Positions 52,329 to 61,277 of a stretch of 64,000 nucleotides of DNA are shown piece after piece. This DNA comes from CALLPQ01 sp964421675. Lineage in GTDB: Bacteria > Pseudomonadota > Alphaproteobacteria > Caulobacterales > Parvularculaceae. Below the pieces are notes generated by a model. That model made no database searches, had not been told where the DNA came from, and worked only from the letters and a program-made list of their open reading frames with translations. Each line of letters opens with the position of its first letter. The stretch's first letter is position 1. The position numbers and the translations under genes were made by a program. The stretch covers positions 1 through 64,000 of the forward strand of contig CAYQXV010000011.1 in NCBI GenBank assembly GCA_964421675.1. The letters are read 5' to 3'.

Positions 52329-52825
52329 ATATCTGTTGCCTACCACTAACCCACACAAAAAAATCAGGCCATACACCAAATCATTGTAATGATTTCGCAC
52401 TTCATCCCCATGCTGATTTTTTCTCCTGTACGGCGTCACCATACTATTTTGCAACTTTAATGACCACATATTGAGACATCATCAGCACCTGAAATTTATT
52501 GCACGCCCATTGGATTCCCAACACTTGGCAAGCCAATAAGCTTTGCATTTAAGTGGAATGAGAATTCGATATGAGTTGAGTTTTTGGTGATCAAAATTGG
52601 TGATCAAGATTGACGGGAAAATAAGTGTTTTCTCGCTTTTTAGCCTTTATTTTATTGCCTTTCCACCACTTCACCCTGTATAAATTTATGCGAGAGAACC
52701 GAACGATTCAATTGAAATTCATGGCTTTGAATGCGCACACGATCATCATCGAATTGACTCTAAAAACACACCCACAAAACGAAAATAATTAAAAACCACA
52801 CGAAATACAAAGACCCTATAAAATC
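52329..52825. other. AT-rich intergenic region upstream of the deacetylase-like gene
   Basis: No gene. It holds a seven-base-arm palindrome AATCATT-GT-AATGATT (52379-52394) and an 11-bp direct repeat TTGGTGATCAA (52584-52594 and 52597-52607). A sigma-70-like promoter lies at 52655-52684. The repeats lie 50-70 bases upstream of the promoter, a plausible activator or repressor site. Confidence 0.5.
52655..52684 (+). promoter_or_regulatory. Sigma-70-like promoter of the deacetylase-like gene
   Basis: TTGCCT (52655-52660) and TATAAA (52679-52684) are separated by 18 bases, matching consensus at four and five of six positions. Transcription from here would give a leader of about 135 bases before the ATG at 52826. 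Inferred. Confidence 0.45.
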
Positions 52826-53734
52826 ATGAAATATCCTTACAGCCCCATCACCGAACGCAAACCCCTTACTTGGCCAAATGGCGCACGTGTGGCGCTGATG
52901 ATCACCTTCAATCTGGAAACATGGGACTTGGTCAAAGATACAGATCAGCCCTATTATGCTGGCGGTCCGGCAATCCTTCCAAACACCTTGCCGGGCAATA
53001 TTCCCGATTACCCAAACTATACGTGGCGCGAATATGGACAACGTGTAGGCATATTCCGGATGTTTGAGGCATGCGATGCTTATGGCGTCAAACCATCTTG
53101 CACGACGAATGCAGTAACCGCTGAGCGCCGCGCGGCCATGTTAGAAGCAGCGCTTGAGCGCGGCTGTGAAATTGTTGCCCATAACTTTGAACAGGGTGAG
53201 TTGCTCACCGATTATGCGCACGAAACCGAGAAAGAGCGTGACGTCGTCATGCGCTCCTTAGCAGCCTATGAAAAAGCTGTGGGACGCAAAGCAAAAGGAT
53301 GGCTCTCTTCCTCATTAAGAGGAACACTGAACACTGCGGGCATTCTCGCAGGACAGGGATGTACTTTCTATTGTGACATCATGAATGATGATCAACCCTA
53401 TTTAATACAGACGGAAAACGGCCCCATCGTGTCGGTTCCCTACTCCAATGAAATTAACGACTTCACACTCGTCACACGCCGCGGCCATACAACCGATGAA
53501 GTGCGCGATATTTTAATCGAAGAGCTAAAAGTCCTCCATGAAGAAGGCGCGCAAAGCGCCCGCATCATGAATGTCGGTCTTCACCCGCATGTGTCCGGTC
53601 GCGCATATCGCATTCGCGCGCTTAAAGAATTTCTGGAATATGCAAAATCACTGGACGGCATCTGGTGGGCGACCCGCGAAGAAATTGCAGATTGGTACCT
53701 TGAAAATCACCGCGACCACATTCCCGGGCAATAG
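52826..53734 (+). CDS. Polysaccharide deacetylase / cyclic-imide hydrolase-like protein
   Basis: A 302-residue NodB-fold enzyme with MITFNLETWDLV, CTTNAVTAERRA, EIVAHNFEQGELL, and GLHPHVSGRAYRI near the end. The layout is that of the PuuE/allantoinase-type and cyclic-imide-hydrolase members of the family rather than chitin deacetylases. A metal-dependent hydrolase of a cyclic amide is therefore the better guess. No signal peptide, so cytoplasmic. It converges on an Asp/Glu-racemase-fold gene. Confidence 0.83.
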   Translation: MKYPYSPITERKPLTWPNGARVALMITFNLETWDLVKDTDQPYYAGGPAILPNTLPGNIPDYPNYTWREYGQRVGIFRMFEACDAYGVKPSCTTNAVTAERRAAMLEAALERGCEIVAHNFEQGELLTDYAHETEKERDVVMRSLAAYEKAVGRKAKGWLSSSLRGTLNTAGILAGQGCTFYCDIMNDDQPYLIQTENGPIVSVPYSNEINDFTLVTRRGHTTDEVRDILIEELKVLHEEGAQSARIMNVGLHPHVSGRAYRIRALKEFLEYAKSLDGIWWATREEIADWYLENHRDHIPGQ

Positions 53735-53779
53735 AACAATGCGTGGTCCGCTGTAACCTTTTGCGACCAATTCGTTCTG

Positions 53780-54535
53780 CTAGAATTCTGATAATAAGCG
53801 GCCAAAGCCTTGCACCTTATCGGTGATACCATTGCTGCGCAGCGCATGCCAATAAGTCGCTGTGTTAATCGCAATGACGGGTTTTGCTAACCATCGTTCC
53901 GCCTCCCCTGCGAGTTGTGCCATGCATAAATTCGTTCCGATCTGAACAATGGCATCAACATCATCACCGTCCAACGCTTTCAACGTGTCAACAAGCTCGC
54001 TTTGCGAGACACGCGCAATCGCCGTCCAACTCGGACATTTGAGACAAACATCACGCACCACTTCAAACCCCGCATCTTCAAAGTAAGCCTTTGCAATGGT
54101 GTTCATTGCGGGCCAGTAAGGGGATAGAAACGCAATTTTTTTCACGGTCCCATAAGTACGCAATGCATCGCGCGTGGAGTGCGACCCGACGCTAACACCA
54201 ATATCACCACCGGCTGCATTTTTGACCTTATCAATAAATTCGTCGGCCCCCTTTTGCGCACCGTTGAACGTCACCGCTGACATACCCATGACCAAATGAT
54301 CCGGCTCGGCATTCATGACCCAGCGCACCGCATCAAAGGTAAGCTTTTCAATTTCTGTTGTCCCCGCCAAAAAGGACTCGTTAGAAACCGCCTGGGGATT
54401 ACCGTTTTGGATCCGGCTATAATGGTTCGTCACCCCAACCGGGCGCATCTCATCAAATTCGGGTTGAACAATCGTGTTTGTTGATGGCCCCATTACCCCA
54501 AACCGTTGTCGCCATCCTAATACGTCACGTTCCAT
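53780..54535 (-). CDS. Asp/Glu racemase-fold enzyme (maleate isomerase / arylmalonate decarboxylase-like)
   Basis: A roughly 251-residue protein of the aspartate/glutamate racemase superfamily. The N-terminus (RQRFGVMGPSTNTIVQPEFDE) resembles maleate cis-trans isomerases. The second catalytic Cys is present in QIGTNLCMAQLAG. The first catalytic Cys position appears to be Ser in VMGMSAVTFNG, leaving a single cysteine as in arylmalonate decarboxylase. Either a single-Cys reaction or a modified isomerase is possible. The start is taken at the ATG at 54535; another ATG is four codons upstream. Confidence 0.8.
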   Translation of the reverse strand: MERDVLGWRQRFGVMGPSTNTIVQPEFDEMRPVGVTNHYSRIQNGNPQAVSNESFLAGTTEIEKLTFDAVRWVMNAEPDHLVMGMSAVTFNGAQKGADEFIDKVKNAAGGDIGVSVGSHSTRDALRTYGTVKKIAFLSPYWPAMNTIAKAYFEDAGFEVVRDVCLKCPSWTAIARVSQSELVDTLKALDGDDVDAIVQIGTNLCMAQLAGEAERWLAKPVIAINTATYWHALRSNGITDKVQGFGRLLSEF

Positions 54536-54750
54536 CACAACCACCATTTCAATATCAAAAATGAGATGCCCAGTAGATTAGGCTTATTCATATCCATCAG
54601 CAATGCACGAACCCGGCGATTTTAAAAGCGAGATCTATCTTTCATTCGCGGATTGGATAAAAACGAGGTTTATCTTGAAAAAAATTAAGCTTTGCGTTCC
54701 TATTCGTGCACCAAGTAAAAAGTACGTCCGAAGATGATTGAGGTGAACCC

Positions 54751-56151
54751 GTGGCCGATCAAAAAGTAGCCAACCGAGAATTTGAGATCACCTACCCGGT
54801 CATCATTATTGGCGCGGGGGCATGCGGTCATTGCGCGGCGCTTGCTGTGCGCGATGCCGGTGTTGAAGCGCTGATCCTTGAGCGTGACAAAACCCCGCTT
54901 GGAACGACCGCTATGTCGACAGGATTGATCCCCGCCGCCGGTACGCCGGAGCAAACTGCCCGCAATATTGATGATAGTCCCGCCCGTTTTGCCGCGGATA
55001 TAATGAAGAAAACAAAAGGGGCGACAAATGAAACCATTGCCCGGCATCTGGCGGAAGAATCTGGCGAGACAATTTCGTGGCTCCGAGATCATCATGGCGT
55101 TGAATTGGATTTAATCGATGGCTTTTTATATCCAGGCCACACGGCCATGCGAATGTATGGCATGCCAAACCGTTCTGGCCGCGAGCTTATGGGAGCGCTC
55201 ACCAATGCGGTGTCGGATGCTGGCGCTGACTTGCTGACCGAAGCGTGTGTCAGCGATCTTATCGTTTCTGAAGATGGGCGCGTTTGCGGCGTCGCTATTG
55301 ATCGCCCGAATGGTGAGCGCGAAGAGATTGGCTGTGAAGCACTTATTTTGGCCTGTTGCGGATTTGCCGGAGAGCCAGCGCTCGTTGAAAAATATATTCC
55401 TGAAATGACCGCCGCGACATTCCATGGCCATCCCGGCAATAAAGGCGACGCTATTTTATGGGGTGAGACAATAGGCGCCGAACTTGCGGACATGACAAGT
55501 TATCAAGGACATGGCGGGCTTGCAGCCGGGCACGGCGTACCCATTTTGTGGCCACTGATTATGGAAGGCGGTTTTCAGATTAACACTGAAGGTATGCGCT
55601 TTTCAGACGAATCGTGCGGCTATTCTGAACAAGCGGTCAAAGTTATTGCACAACCGGGCACGGTCGCATGGAGTGTTTTTGATGAACGGCTGCATAAACT
55701 CATGATGAGTTTTGACGACTACATTGATGCCCAAAATGCCGGGGCTATCATTTCAGCTGATACAATTGAAGCGCTCGCCGAAAAAATGAAGGTGCCCGCC
55801 GCTCAGCTTGCTGAAACTTTTGATAATGTTCGGGCCTGTGTTGCGGGAGACAAAACCGATTCCTTTGGACGCGATTTCACCGGCAAACCCCCATTGGAAA
55901 AACCATATTACGCCGCAAAGGTTACCGGCGCGCTTTTTCATACTCAAGGCGGGCTTGTGGTTGATGAAGATGCGCGGGTTTTGAAAAAGAATGGCGAGCC
56001 ATTTGCGAATCTTTTTGCAGGCGGCGGTGCCGCGCGCGGTATTTCAGGAACAGGCGCTGATGGATATATGGCAGGCAATGGCCTGTTGACGGCAACAACG
56101 TTTGGTAAGCTGGCAGGGCGCGCCGCGGCAAAACTTGCTCAGCGAGGCTAG
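54751..56151 (+). CDS. FAD-dependent fumarate-reductase/ketosteroid-dehydrogenase-like oxidoreductase
   Basis: A 466-residue FAD_binding_2 flavoprotein. The N-terminal dinucleotide motif is VIIIGAGACGHCAALAVRDAGV, with LILERDKTPLGTTAMSTG downstream. The C-terminal FAD motif is LFAGGGAARGISGTGADGYMAGNGLL. Members reduce or dehydrogenate C=C bonds (fumarate, ketosteroids, tricarballylate). The start is GTG with GAGGTG just upstream. It is divergent from the racemase-fold gene and convergent with the operon ending at 56180. Confidence 0.88.
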   Translation: MADQKVANREFEITYPVIIIGAGACGHCAALAVRDAGVEALILERDKTPLGTTAMSTGLIPAAGTPEQTARNIDDSPARFAADIMKKTKGATNETIARHLAEESGETISWLRDHHGVELDLIDGFLYPGHTAMRMYGMPNRSGRELMGALTNAVSDAGADLLTEACVSDLIVSEDGRVCGVAIDRPNGEREEIGCEALILACCGFAGEPALVEKYIPEMTAATFHGHPGNKGDAILWGETIGAELADMTSYQGHGGLAAGHGVPILWPLIMEGGFQINTEGMRFSDESCGYSEQAVKVIAQPGTVAWSVFDERLHKLMMSFDDYIDAQNAGAIISADTIEALAEKMKVPAAQLAETFDNVRACVAGDKTDSFGRDFTGKPPLEKPYYAAKVTGALFHTQGGLVVDEDARVLKKNGEPFANLFAGGGAARGISGTGADGYMAGNGLLTATTFGKLAGRAAAKLAQRG

Positions 56152-56179
56152 GAATAGCGTATTAGTCGCGGCGATCTAA

Positions 56180-56482
56180 TCACGATGAGGAAAGGCCCGA
56201 AAGCGCATTACTCACTTCGGCAACCAGTTTTTTGCCGCGCTCGTTTAGCTTTGCCTTCATTTCATCATCAGGCTCAAACGATTCAATGTCATCGGTAATA
56301 TCGATGCCGCGCTTTGCCAAAACGGCTTCCATTGTCGCAACACGGTCGGTCAGAATCCATATTTCTTTTGTAAGCGTCAGAACCGCTTGACCAAGGCCGT
56401 CAATGTCGGACTCATTAATTGTTTTGCGCCCTGGCATATTAAACGAAGACGCATCATCAGGGGCTTTAAATTGATCGCTCAT
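56180..56482 (-). CDS. Hypothetical 100-residue helical protein, last gene of the operon
   Basis: A 100-residue protein of unknown function. A helical stretch GLGQAVLTLTKEIWILTDRVATMEAVLAKRGI (about residues 29-60) looks like a coiled coil, followed by an acidic segment and a helix KLNERGKKLVAEVSNALSG. It overlaps the methyltransferase stop by one base (TAATG). It may be a partner subunit of one of the operon's enzymes. Confidence 0.68.
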   Translation of the reverse strand: MSDQFKAPDDASSFNMPGRKTINESDIDGLGQAVLTLTKEIWILTDRVATMEAVLAKRGIDITDDIESFEPDDEMKAKLNERGKKLVAEVSNALSGLSSS

Positions 56483-57537
56483 TATTCCGGTTTCCGCCCC
56501 ATAACCACATATGGATAGCCGCCTGGGCCAATCGATTCTGCTTTTACATTTTCAAAACCAGCTTGCGTTGCAACAGCGCCAAGATCCAAGCTTGCTGAGG
56601 CGCGCCAATGAGGTTCGCCGCCATATTTTGCACCATGATCGGCTTTCCAGACGCGCAGCTTATCCATATCAGCATATCTGGTGACATCGCTCATAATCAT
56701 ATCGCCGCCGGGTTTTAATGTGCGGAAGGCTTCTTCAAAAACTGCGCGCACTACCTTTGCTGGAATTTCGTGAAGCAAAATATAAGACGCAACAAGATCA
56801 AAACTACCCGCATCAAAGCGCGTATTTTCTGCAGGGCGTTGAAACAATTTCCATGCCCAGTTGTTTGCATTCGCAACTCTTCTGGCATGCTCCAATGTCT
56901 TTATTGAAAGATCGACACCATAAATTTCAGCATCTGGATATGTTTCTGCGAGCGCTTCGGTGAAGTGTCCCGTTGAACAGCCCAGTTCCAAAATGCGCCC
57001 ATAGGAGTCTTTTGGTGCCATCGCGGCGACAGCGCGTCTTTGTTTAAAGATGCCGCCCGGGTAGAGCGCATCAACCATTTTTCTGTGCACAATTTCGCCG
57101 TGGATATAGCCTTGAAACTCATGCCCATCCCATCCGCCGCTTGTGCGATGAAATTCCACATTACTCCAATAAGGCGGCGCCTTAAAATCAGGATCAGCCT
57201 CCAGTGTTGCAGGGCCATTATCAAGATCGCGCAAGACCGGTTCAATTTTATCGCGAACCAACTCGAACGCTTCTTCGCAGGCAATGCCATGATTGCGCGA
57301 ATGCCATTCGCCAATGAGCCCGTTCACCCGAAAGGAAGGCTCCTTTTCCATCGCCGTTTCCAAGGTTTCATTTAACGCATACAAATCATCCGGCAGCTCG
57401 CTTGGGTCTGGCGCAATGTTGGCCAGCGCATCATCCATGTCATCGCGCAAGTTCTGCGTACCGCGAAACATGTGCGCGTAGAAATCAATCATCGCGCGGC
57501 CACGTTGGGACAAGTTGGCTTGTAGTTTATCGTTCAT
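56482..57537 (-). CDS. SAM-dependent methyltransferase with an extra N-terminal domain
   Basis: A 351-residue protein. The C-terminal half is a class I methyltransferase: ILELGCSTGHFTEALAETYPDAEIYGVDLSIKTLEHARR (motifs I-II), DLVASYILLHE (motif IV) and TLKPGGDMIMSDV. About 180 N-terminal residues form a separate region I do not recognise. Its ATG overlaps the transporter stop by four bases (ATGA). The substrate is unknown; operon context suggests the imported compound or a product of it. Confidence 0.85.
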   Translation of the reverse strand: MNDKLQANLSQRGRAMIDFYAHMFRGTQNLRDDMDDALANIAPDPSELPDDLYALNETLETAMEKEPSFRVNGLIGEWHSRNHGIACEEAFELVRDKIEPVLRDLDNGPATLEADPDFKAPPYWSNVEFHRTSGGWDGHEFQGYIHGEIVHRKMVDALYPGGIFKQRRAVAAMAPKDSYGRILELGCSTGHFTEALAETYPDAEIYGVDLSIKTLEHARRVANANNWAWKLFQRPAENTRFDAGSFDLVASYILLHEIPAKVVRAVFEEAFRTLKPGGDMIMSDVTRYADMDKLRVWKADHGAKYGGEPHWRASASLDLGAVATQAGFENVKAESIGPGGYPYVVMGRKPE

Positions 57538-58907
57538 GATTTGAGATCCTGTTCACGTAATTTGTACCCAGAAAGAAGGAAAATAGAAAGTACCCCCATG
57601 ACAGCTGGTATAAAAGCCATACCAAGAAGAAGAGCATTTCTAATGGCTGGTGCCTGCAACTGCTCAGCGGGTAATTTTTCGTCAAACCCAGCGACGGATA
57701 ACGCAATACCAATAATGAGCGGGCCAAAGGCAAAGGTAAATTTCTCAACGAAACTATAAAATGAAGTATAGACACCCTCACGACGAATACCGGATGATTT
57801 AGCCGCATGGTTGATAATGTCAGTCAGCATGGACATCGCCATCACAATGTTTCCAGTGGCCGCAAAGGCGATGAACCCGGCGCGTACCATAAACATCCAT
57901 GTTGGATCATCCGGTTGTGCAAAAATCCAACTTGCGGCAACAGCCGAAAAAGAAATTGCCGCTAAAATATAGGTTTTGCTCTTGCCTATCTTTTCCGAAA
58001 GTCGGACGACAATGGGGGCCGAAATAATTGAGACGATTCCGACGGTCAGCCCGTACATTGAGAGTAATTTAAAATCACGTCCAAGCGCATTAACAACGAA
58101 AAACACCATGGCGGCCTGCATTGAAGCAACGCCAAGCAATTGCGAAGCCTTGACCGCTAACAGCCGGATAAAGTGACGGTCTGAGAAAACATGTTTTACT
58201 TCATCGAGAAGTTTTGGCGGCTTTGCAGCAGCAAGGGTGAACCGCGCAGAAGCAGTCCCCGCCCAACTCGTCATCATAGACAGGAAGATAATCACACCGC
58301 CCGCAGCGCCCATAATTGCATAGGCGCTCCATTTGTCGCGGCCAAGGGCCTCCAACAAAAGCGGCGCAACAGCAAACCCTAAAATTCCGCCAATTGATAC
58401 AAAGACTGCGCGATAGCTGTGAATAGAAGAACGCTCATGATAGTCATCGGTCATTTCCGCTGGCATCGACATATAGGGCACGTTGAAAAGCGTGTACCCC
58501 ATGGTGTAAATCAGCATGGCAACAAAAATATAAGCGGCTGTCATTGTCGGATTTGGAAATATTGGTGTTGCAAAAATCAACGCGAACGAAATTGGCGCAA
58601 CAACAGCACCCGCCAAAAGGAAAGGCCTGCGGCGGCTTTTGCCGGTCGATAACCGATCACTCCAACCACCAACAAACGGGTCCGTTGCAAGGTCGAATAA
58701 TTTTGTAACAAAGATAAGCACCCCAGCCAATGCTGGTTCTATTTTCAAAATCCCGACCATATAAAAAAGCGCAAGCGAGGCGACAGTATTCAAAAGAATT
58801 GAGATGCCAAGCGCGCCGGTTCCCCAAGTGACTTTCAAAGATTTTGGAATGCTGCCCGAAACCTTTTGCGCCTGCATCGATCCCATCTCTATGGTGCTGT
58901 CGCTCAT
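57534..58907 (-). CDS. GPH-family (MFS_2) sugar/glycoside-type transporter
   Basis: A 457-residue twelve-helix transporter. It has the glycoside-pentoside-hexuronide symporter signatures ATDPFVGGWSDRLSTGKSRRRPFLLAGAVVAP after helix two, NVPYMSMPAEMTDDYHERSSIHSYRAVF, and GIRREGVYTSFYSFVEKFTFAFG. It probably takes up a small molecule from the periplasm, since the operon also has two secreted hydrolases and a nearby TonB receptor. It overlaps both neighbours by one or four bases. Confidence 0.88.
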   Translation of the reverse strand: MSDSTIEMGSMQAQKVSGSIPKSLKVTWGTGALGISILLNTVASLALFYMVGILKIEPALAGVLIFVTKLFDLATDPFVGGWSDRLSTGKSRRRPFLLAGAVVAPISFALIFATPIFPNPTMTAAYIFVAMLIYTMGYTLFNVPYMSMPAEMTDDYHERSSIHSYRAVFVSIGGILGFAVAPLLLEALGRDKWSAYAIMGAAGGVIIFLSMMTSWAGTASARFTLAAAKPPKLLDEVKHVFSDRHFIRLLAVKASQLLGVASMQAAMVFFVVNALGRDFKLLSMYGLTVGIVSIISAPIVVRLSEKIGKSKTYILAAISFSAVAASWIFAQPDDPTWMFMVRAGFIAFAATGNIVMAMSMLTDIINHAAKSSGIRREGVYTSFYSFVEKFTFAFGPLIIGIALSVAGFDEKLPAEQLQAPAIRNALLLGMAFIPAVMGVLSIFLLSGYKLREQDLKS

Positions 58908-59896
58908 TAATTTTGTTCCATCATGATGGTGACGTTCACTAGGTCGCGATTTGCTAATCGCAGTTTGCCCTCATCCGTCCAGCCGTCACGTGCTGTTTGA
59001 ACAAAATCTAAAATGAGCGAGTTTAAACTTTCAATATCCCGTAAGACCGACGCGTCCGTCTCAGATAGTCTGCCAAAGGCACCGTTAAAATAGTGATCGG
59101 CGCCCTCGAAAACAGCGGCAATGCTAAGCGACGACGGTGCCGCATTATATGAATCAAGCCGCAATTCCCATTCAGGAACAAAACCAGGCAATACATCCTG
59201 CGTTCCCGTTATCAAAAACATGGGATGTGAAATGCTGTGCCAGCCTTCTTTTGACAGAAAATTTGGAATTGCACCCGGCGGCGATAGGGCCACAATTGCA
59301 AGGGGCGCGGGGCCAGCTATCTCGTCATGCGTATAGGCGGCTGGATCAAGCATTGCCCCGCCAGCGACCTGCGCAATGATGGCACCAAATGAATGACCCG
59401 CTGCGATAATTTCCGACGATGTTGAAAGACCGTCTATTTCAAGGTCTGCATTTGTATGGAAATGTTGAGACGTTAAAGTGAAATCTTCGATCCTAAGCCC
59501 CAAGGCATCAGCTTGCGTGTACTGATCTTTGTTCGGGTGCAGTTCGGAATCTACATGGAGCGGCGCGGCAACAATATAACCATTTGAAGCCCACGCTGTC
59601 AGCAAAACATCATAGCGATCATAGGTTGAAAAAGCGCCATGAGAAAAAATGATGGCGGGGCATTTTTCGCAACCTATTTGTGGATAGAAAACCCGCACGT
59701 CAATCGCTCTATTATCAGTTGCCTCTAGGGTGATATTCTGCGATGCAACCGATGGCAACGCTGTTTGGGGCCTAACCAATTCCCCCTGCCCGGCATTGTC
59801 GATTGATGCGCAGCCAACAAGCGCAACAATCACAGCGAAAACAACCATGGGGGAAACAGACATGGGAAAATTGAACCCAGAAAGACGGTGCTTCAT
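58907..59896 (-). CDS. Lipoprotein alpha/beta hydrolase (dienelactone hydrolase / PAF-acetylhydrolase-like)
   Basis: A roughly 329-residue lipoprotein with lipobox VALVGCAS near residue 30. It carries an alpha/beta hydrolase core: IIFSHGAFSTYDRYD, the nucleophile in AAGHSFGAIIAQ near residue 155, TGTQDVLPGF, and the catalytic His in GADHYFNGAF. It should act on ester bonds at the outer or inner membrane. The ATG at 59896 has GGAG seven bases upstream and overlaps the serine-hydrolase stop (ATGA). Confidence 0.85.
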   Translation of the reverse strand: MKHRLSGFNFPMSVSPMVVFAVIVALVGCASIDNAGQGELVRPQTALPSVASQNITLEATDNRAIDVRVFYPQIGCEKCPAIIFSHGAFSTYDRYDVLLTAWASNGYIVAAPLHVDSELHPNKDQYTQADALGLRIEDFTLTSQHFHTNADLEIDGLSTSSEIIAAGHSFGAIIAQVAGGAMLDPAAYTHDEIAGPAPLAIVALSPPGAIPNFLSKEGWHSISHPMFLITGTQDVLPGFVPEWELRLDSYNAAPSSLSIAAVFEGADHYFNGAFGRLSETDASVLRDIESLNSLILDFVQTARDGWTDEGKLRLANRDLVNVTIMMEQN

Positions 59897-61131
59897 TCGG
59901 GCGCTCCTATTACCAAGTTTGGTAAGCGCGCATCGTCCCAATCAAACCGCAATGCTCCCAATCGGACAATAACCAGATTTTCCGAACGGCTCGTGTAAAC
60001 GCGTTGTCCGCCAAACCCGTCGAAAAATACAATATCGTCCACTGCATAAGGCTCGCTCGCTAGGACGGATGGGCCAATCTTTGCGTCATTGTAAAAGCGC
60101 ATATCTTGATATTCATTCCCGAGCCAAATTTGCCATCCATAATTCGCGTTTGCAGCGGACGGTGTTGTGGCCGCTTCCATAAGCGCCTCTGGGATTAATT
60201 GTTCGCCTTCAAATTTTCCTTGGTCCTTTATCAACAGACCGAGACGCAACCAATCGCGCGGGCGTGCCAAAAGAGCGGTGTGACCGCGCGGAAAGCCATC
60301 TTCTTCATATAACCAAACCGATGCATCCTCAGCGCCAAGGGGAGCCCATAACCGCTCTGAAAGATAATCCGCATAAGGCTTACCGGAAGCCTCTTCTAAA
60401 ATCAGGACAAGCAGTTGAGTGACAAGACCAGAATAGTAAAATGTTTCGGTAGAAATATTGTCCGATAAGGGCCGCGTAAAGATAATATCGCGTACATCAC
60501 CAATGCCTGCATTGAATTTCGCAGCTTCTGATTGTCCGCTACCATCATATATAAGGGGCTCCAATCCGGAACTCATTGTTAGTAGGTTGCGAAGGGGTAT
60601 GTCACCGCGCGGATCATTTTCCCACCGAGCGAGATATTTTCCAATCGAATCGTCCGCGCTTTCAATAAGCCCATCTGCAATTGCACTGGCAATCAATAAG
60701 CCAACCACAGATTTGTGCATGGACGCCGATTCCGATCTGATATCCTTTGTATGGGGTTCAAAATATTTTTCGACCTGAAGCTGCCCATTTTTCCAGATGA
60801 GCAAGGCATAACTATCCATTGCTGCAGCATAGCTGATTGCATCGCTAAAACGCTCCTCGGCAGAGAGAACCTCGACCGCTAATGGACGATGATCCCCGTT
60901 TATGGTGCCGAGCGGTGAATGACGCTCAAGGGCCGTTGAAAAATCCGGCACGCCCGGTGGCACTGGTGCGGCGCTGGCTTGCTTTTGCGCCTCATCTACA
61001 TTCGCCTGCGCTTCAACTGATTGGGTTTCCGCCGAGGGAGAGTCATTGAGCAGGCTTGTACATCCAGCCCCTGCGAGAGAAATTGCCAAGCTGCCTGCAA
61101 TAATTTTGAGTTGGGTAAACCTGTAGGTCAT
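59893..61131 (-). CDS. Serine hydrolase lipoprotein, class C beta-lactamase fold (first copy)
   Basis: A 412-residue lipoprotein with lipobox LAGAGCTS near residue 24. Its core matches the class C beta-lactamase / NylB / esterase group. The catalytic SxxK is ASMHKSVVGLLIASAI, the second motif region is FYYSGLVTQLL (the usual Y-x-N reads YSG), and the C-terminal segment contains DGFGGQRVY in place of the KTG/HxG motif. It is the first gene of the five-gene operon. A paralogue lies across the divergent promoter. The substrate is unknown. Confidence 0.85.
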   Translation of the reverse strand: MTYRFTQLKIIAGSLAISLAGAGCTSLLNDSPSAETQSVEAQANVDEAQKQASAAPVPPGVPDFSTALERHSPLGTINGDHRPLAVEVLSAEERFSDAISYAAAMDSYALLIWKNGQLQVEKYFEPHTKDIRSESASMHKSVVGLLIASAIADGLIESADDSIGKYLARWENDPRGDIPLRNLLTMSSGLEPLIYDGSGQSEAAKFNAGIGDVRDIIFTRPLSDNISTETFYYSGLVTQLLVLILEEASGKPYADYLSERLWAPLGAEDASVWLYEEDGFPRGHTALLARPRDWLRLGLLIKDQGKFEGEQLIPEALMEAATTPSAANANYGWQIWLGNEYQDMRFYNDAKIGPSVLASEPYAVDDIVFFDGFGGQRVYTSRSENLVIVRLGALRFDWDDARLPNLVIGAPE

Positions 61132-61277
61132 CGACGTAATAAATCCTCTTCAACCATGCTATATGCTAGCACATCCGCGCTAGGAAATGCCATTTTTGCG
61201 TCTACCGCGCTCGACTGGCGAACAAATATGAGGGGCACATCTTTTTACCTGCGCAAAAAGCCGCTACTTATAGAGCC

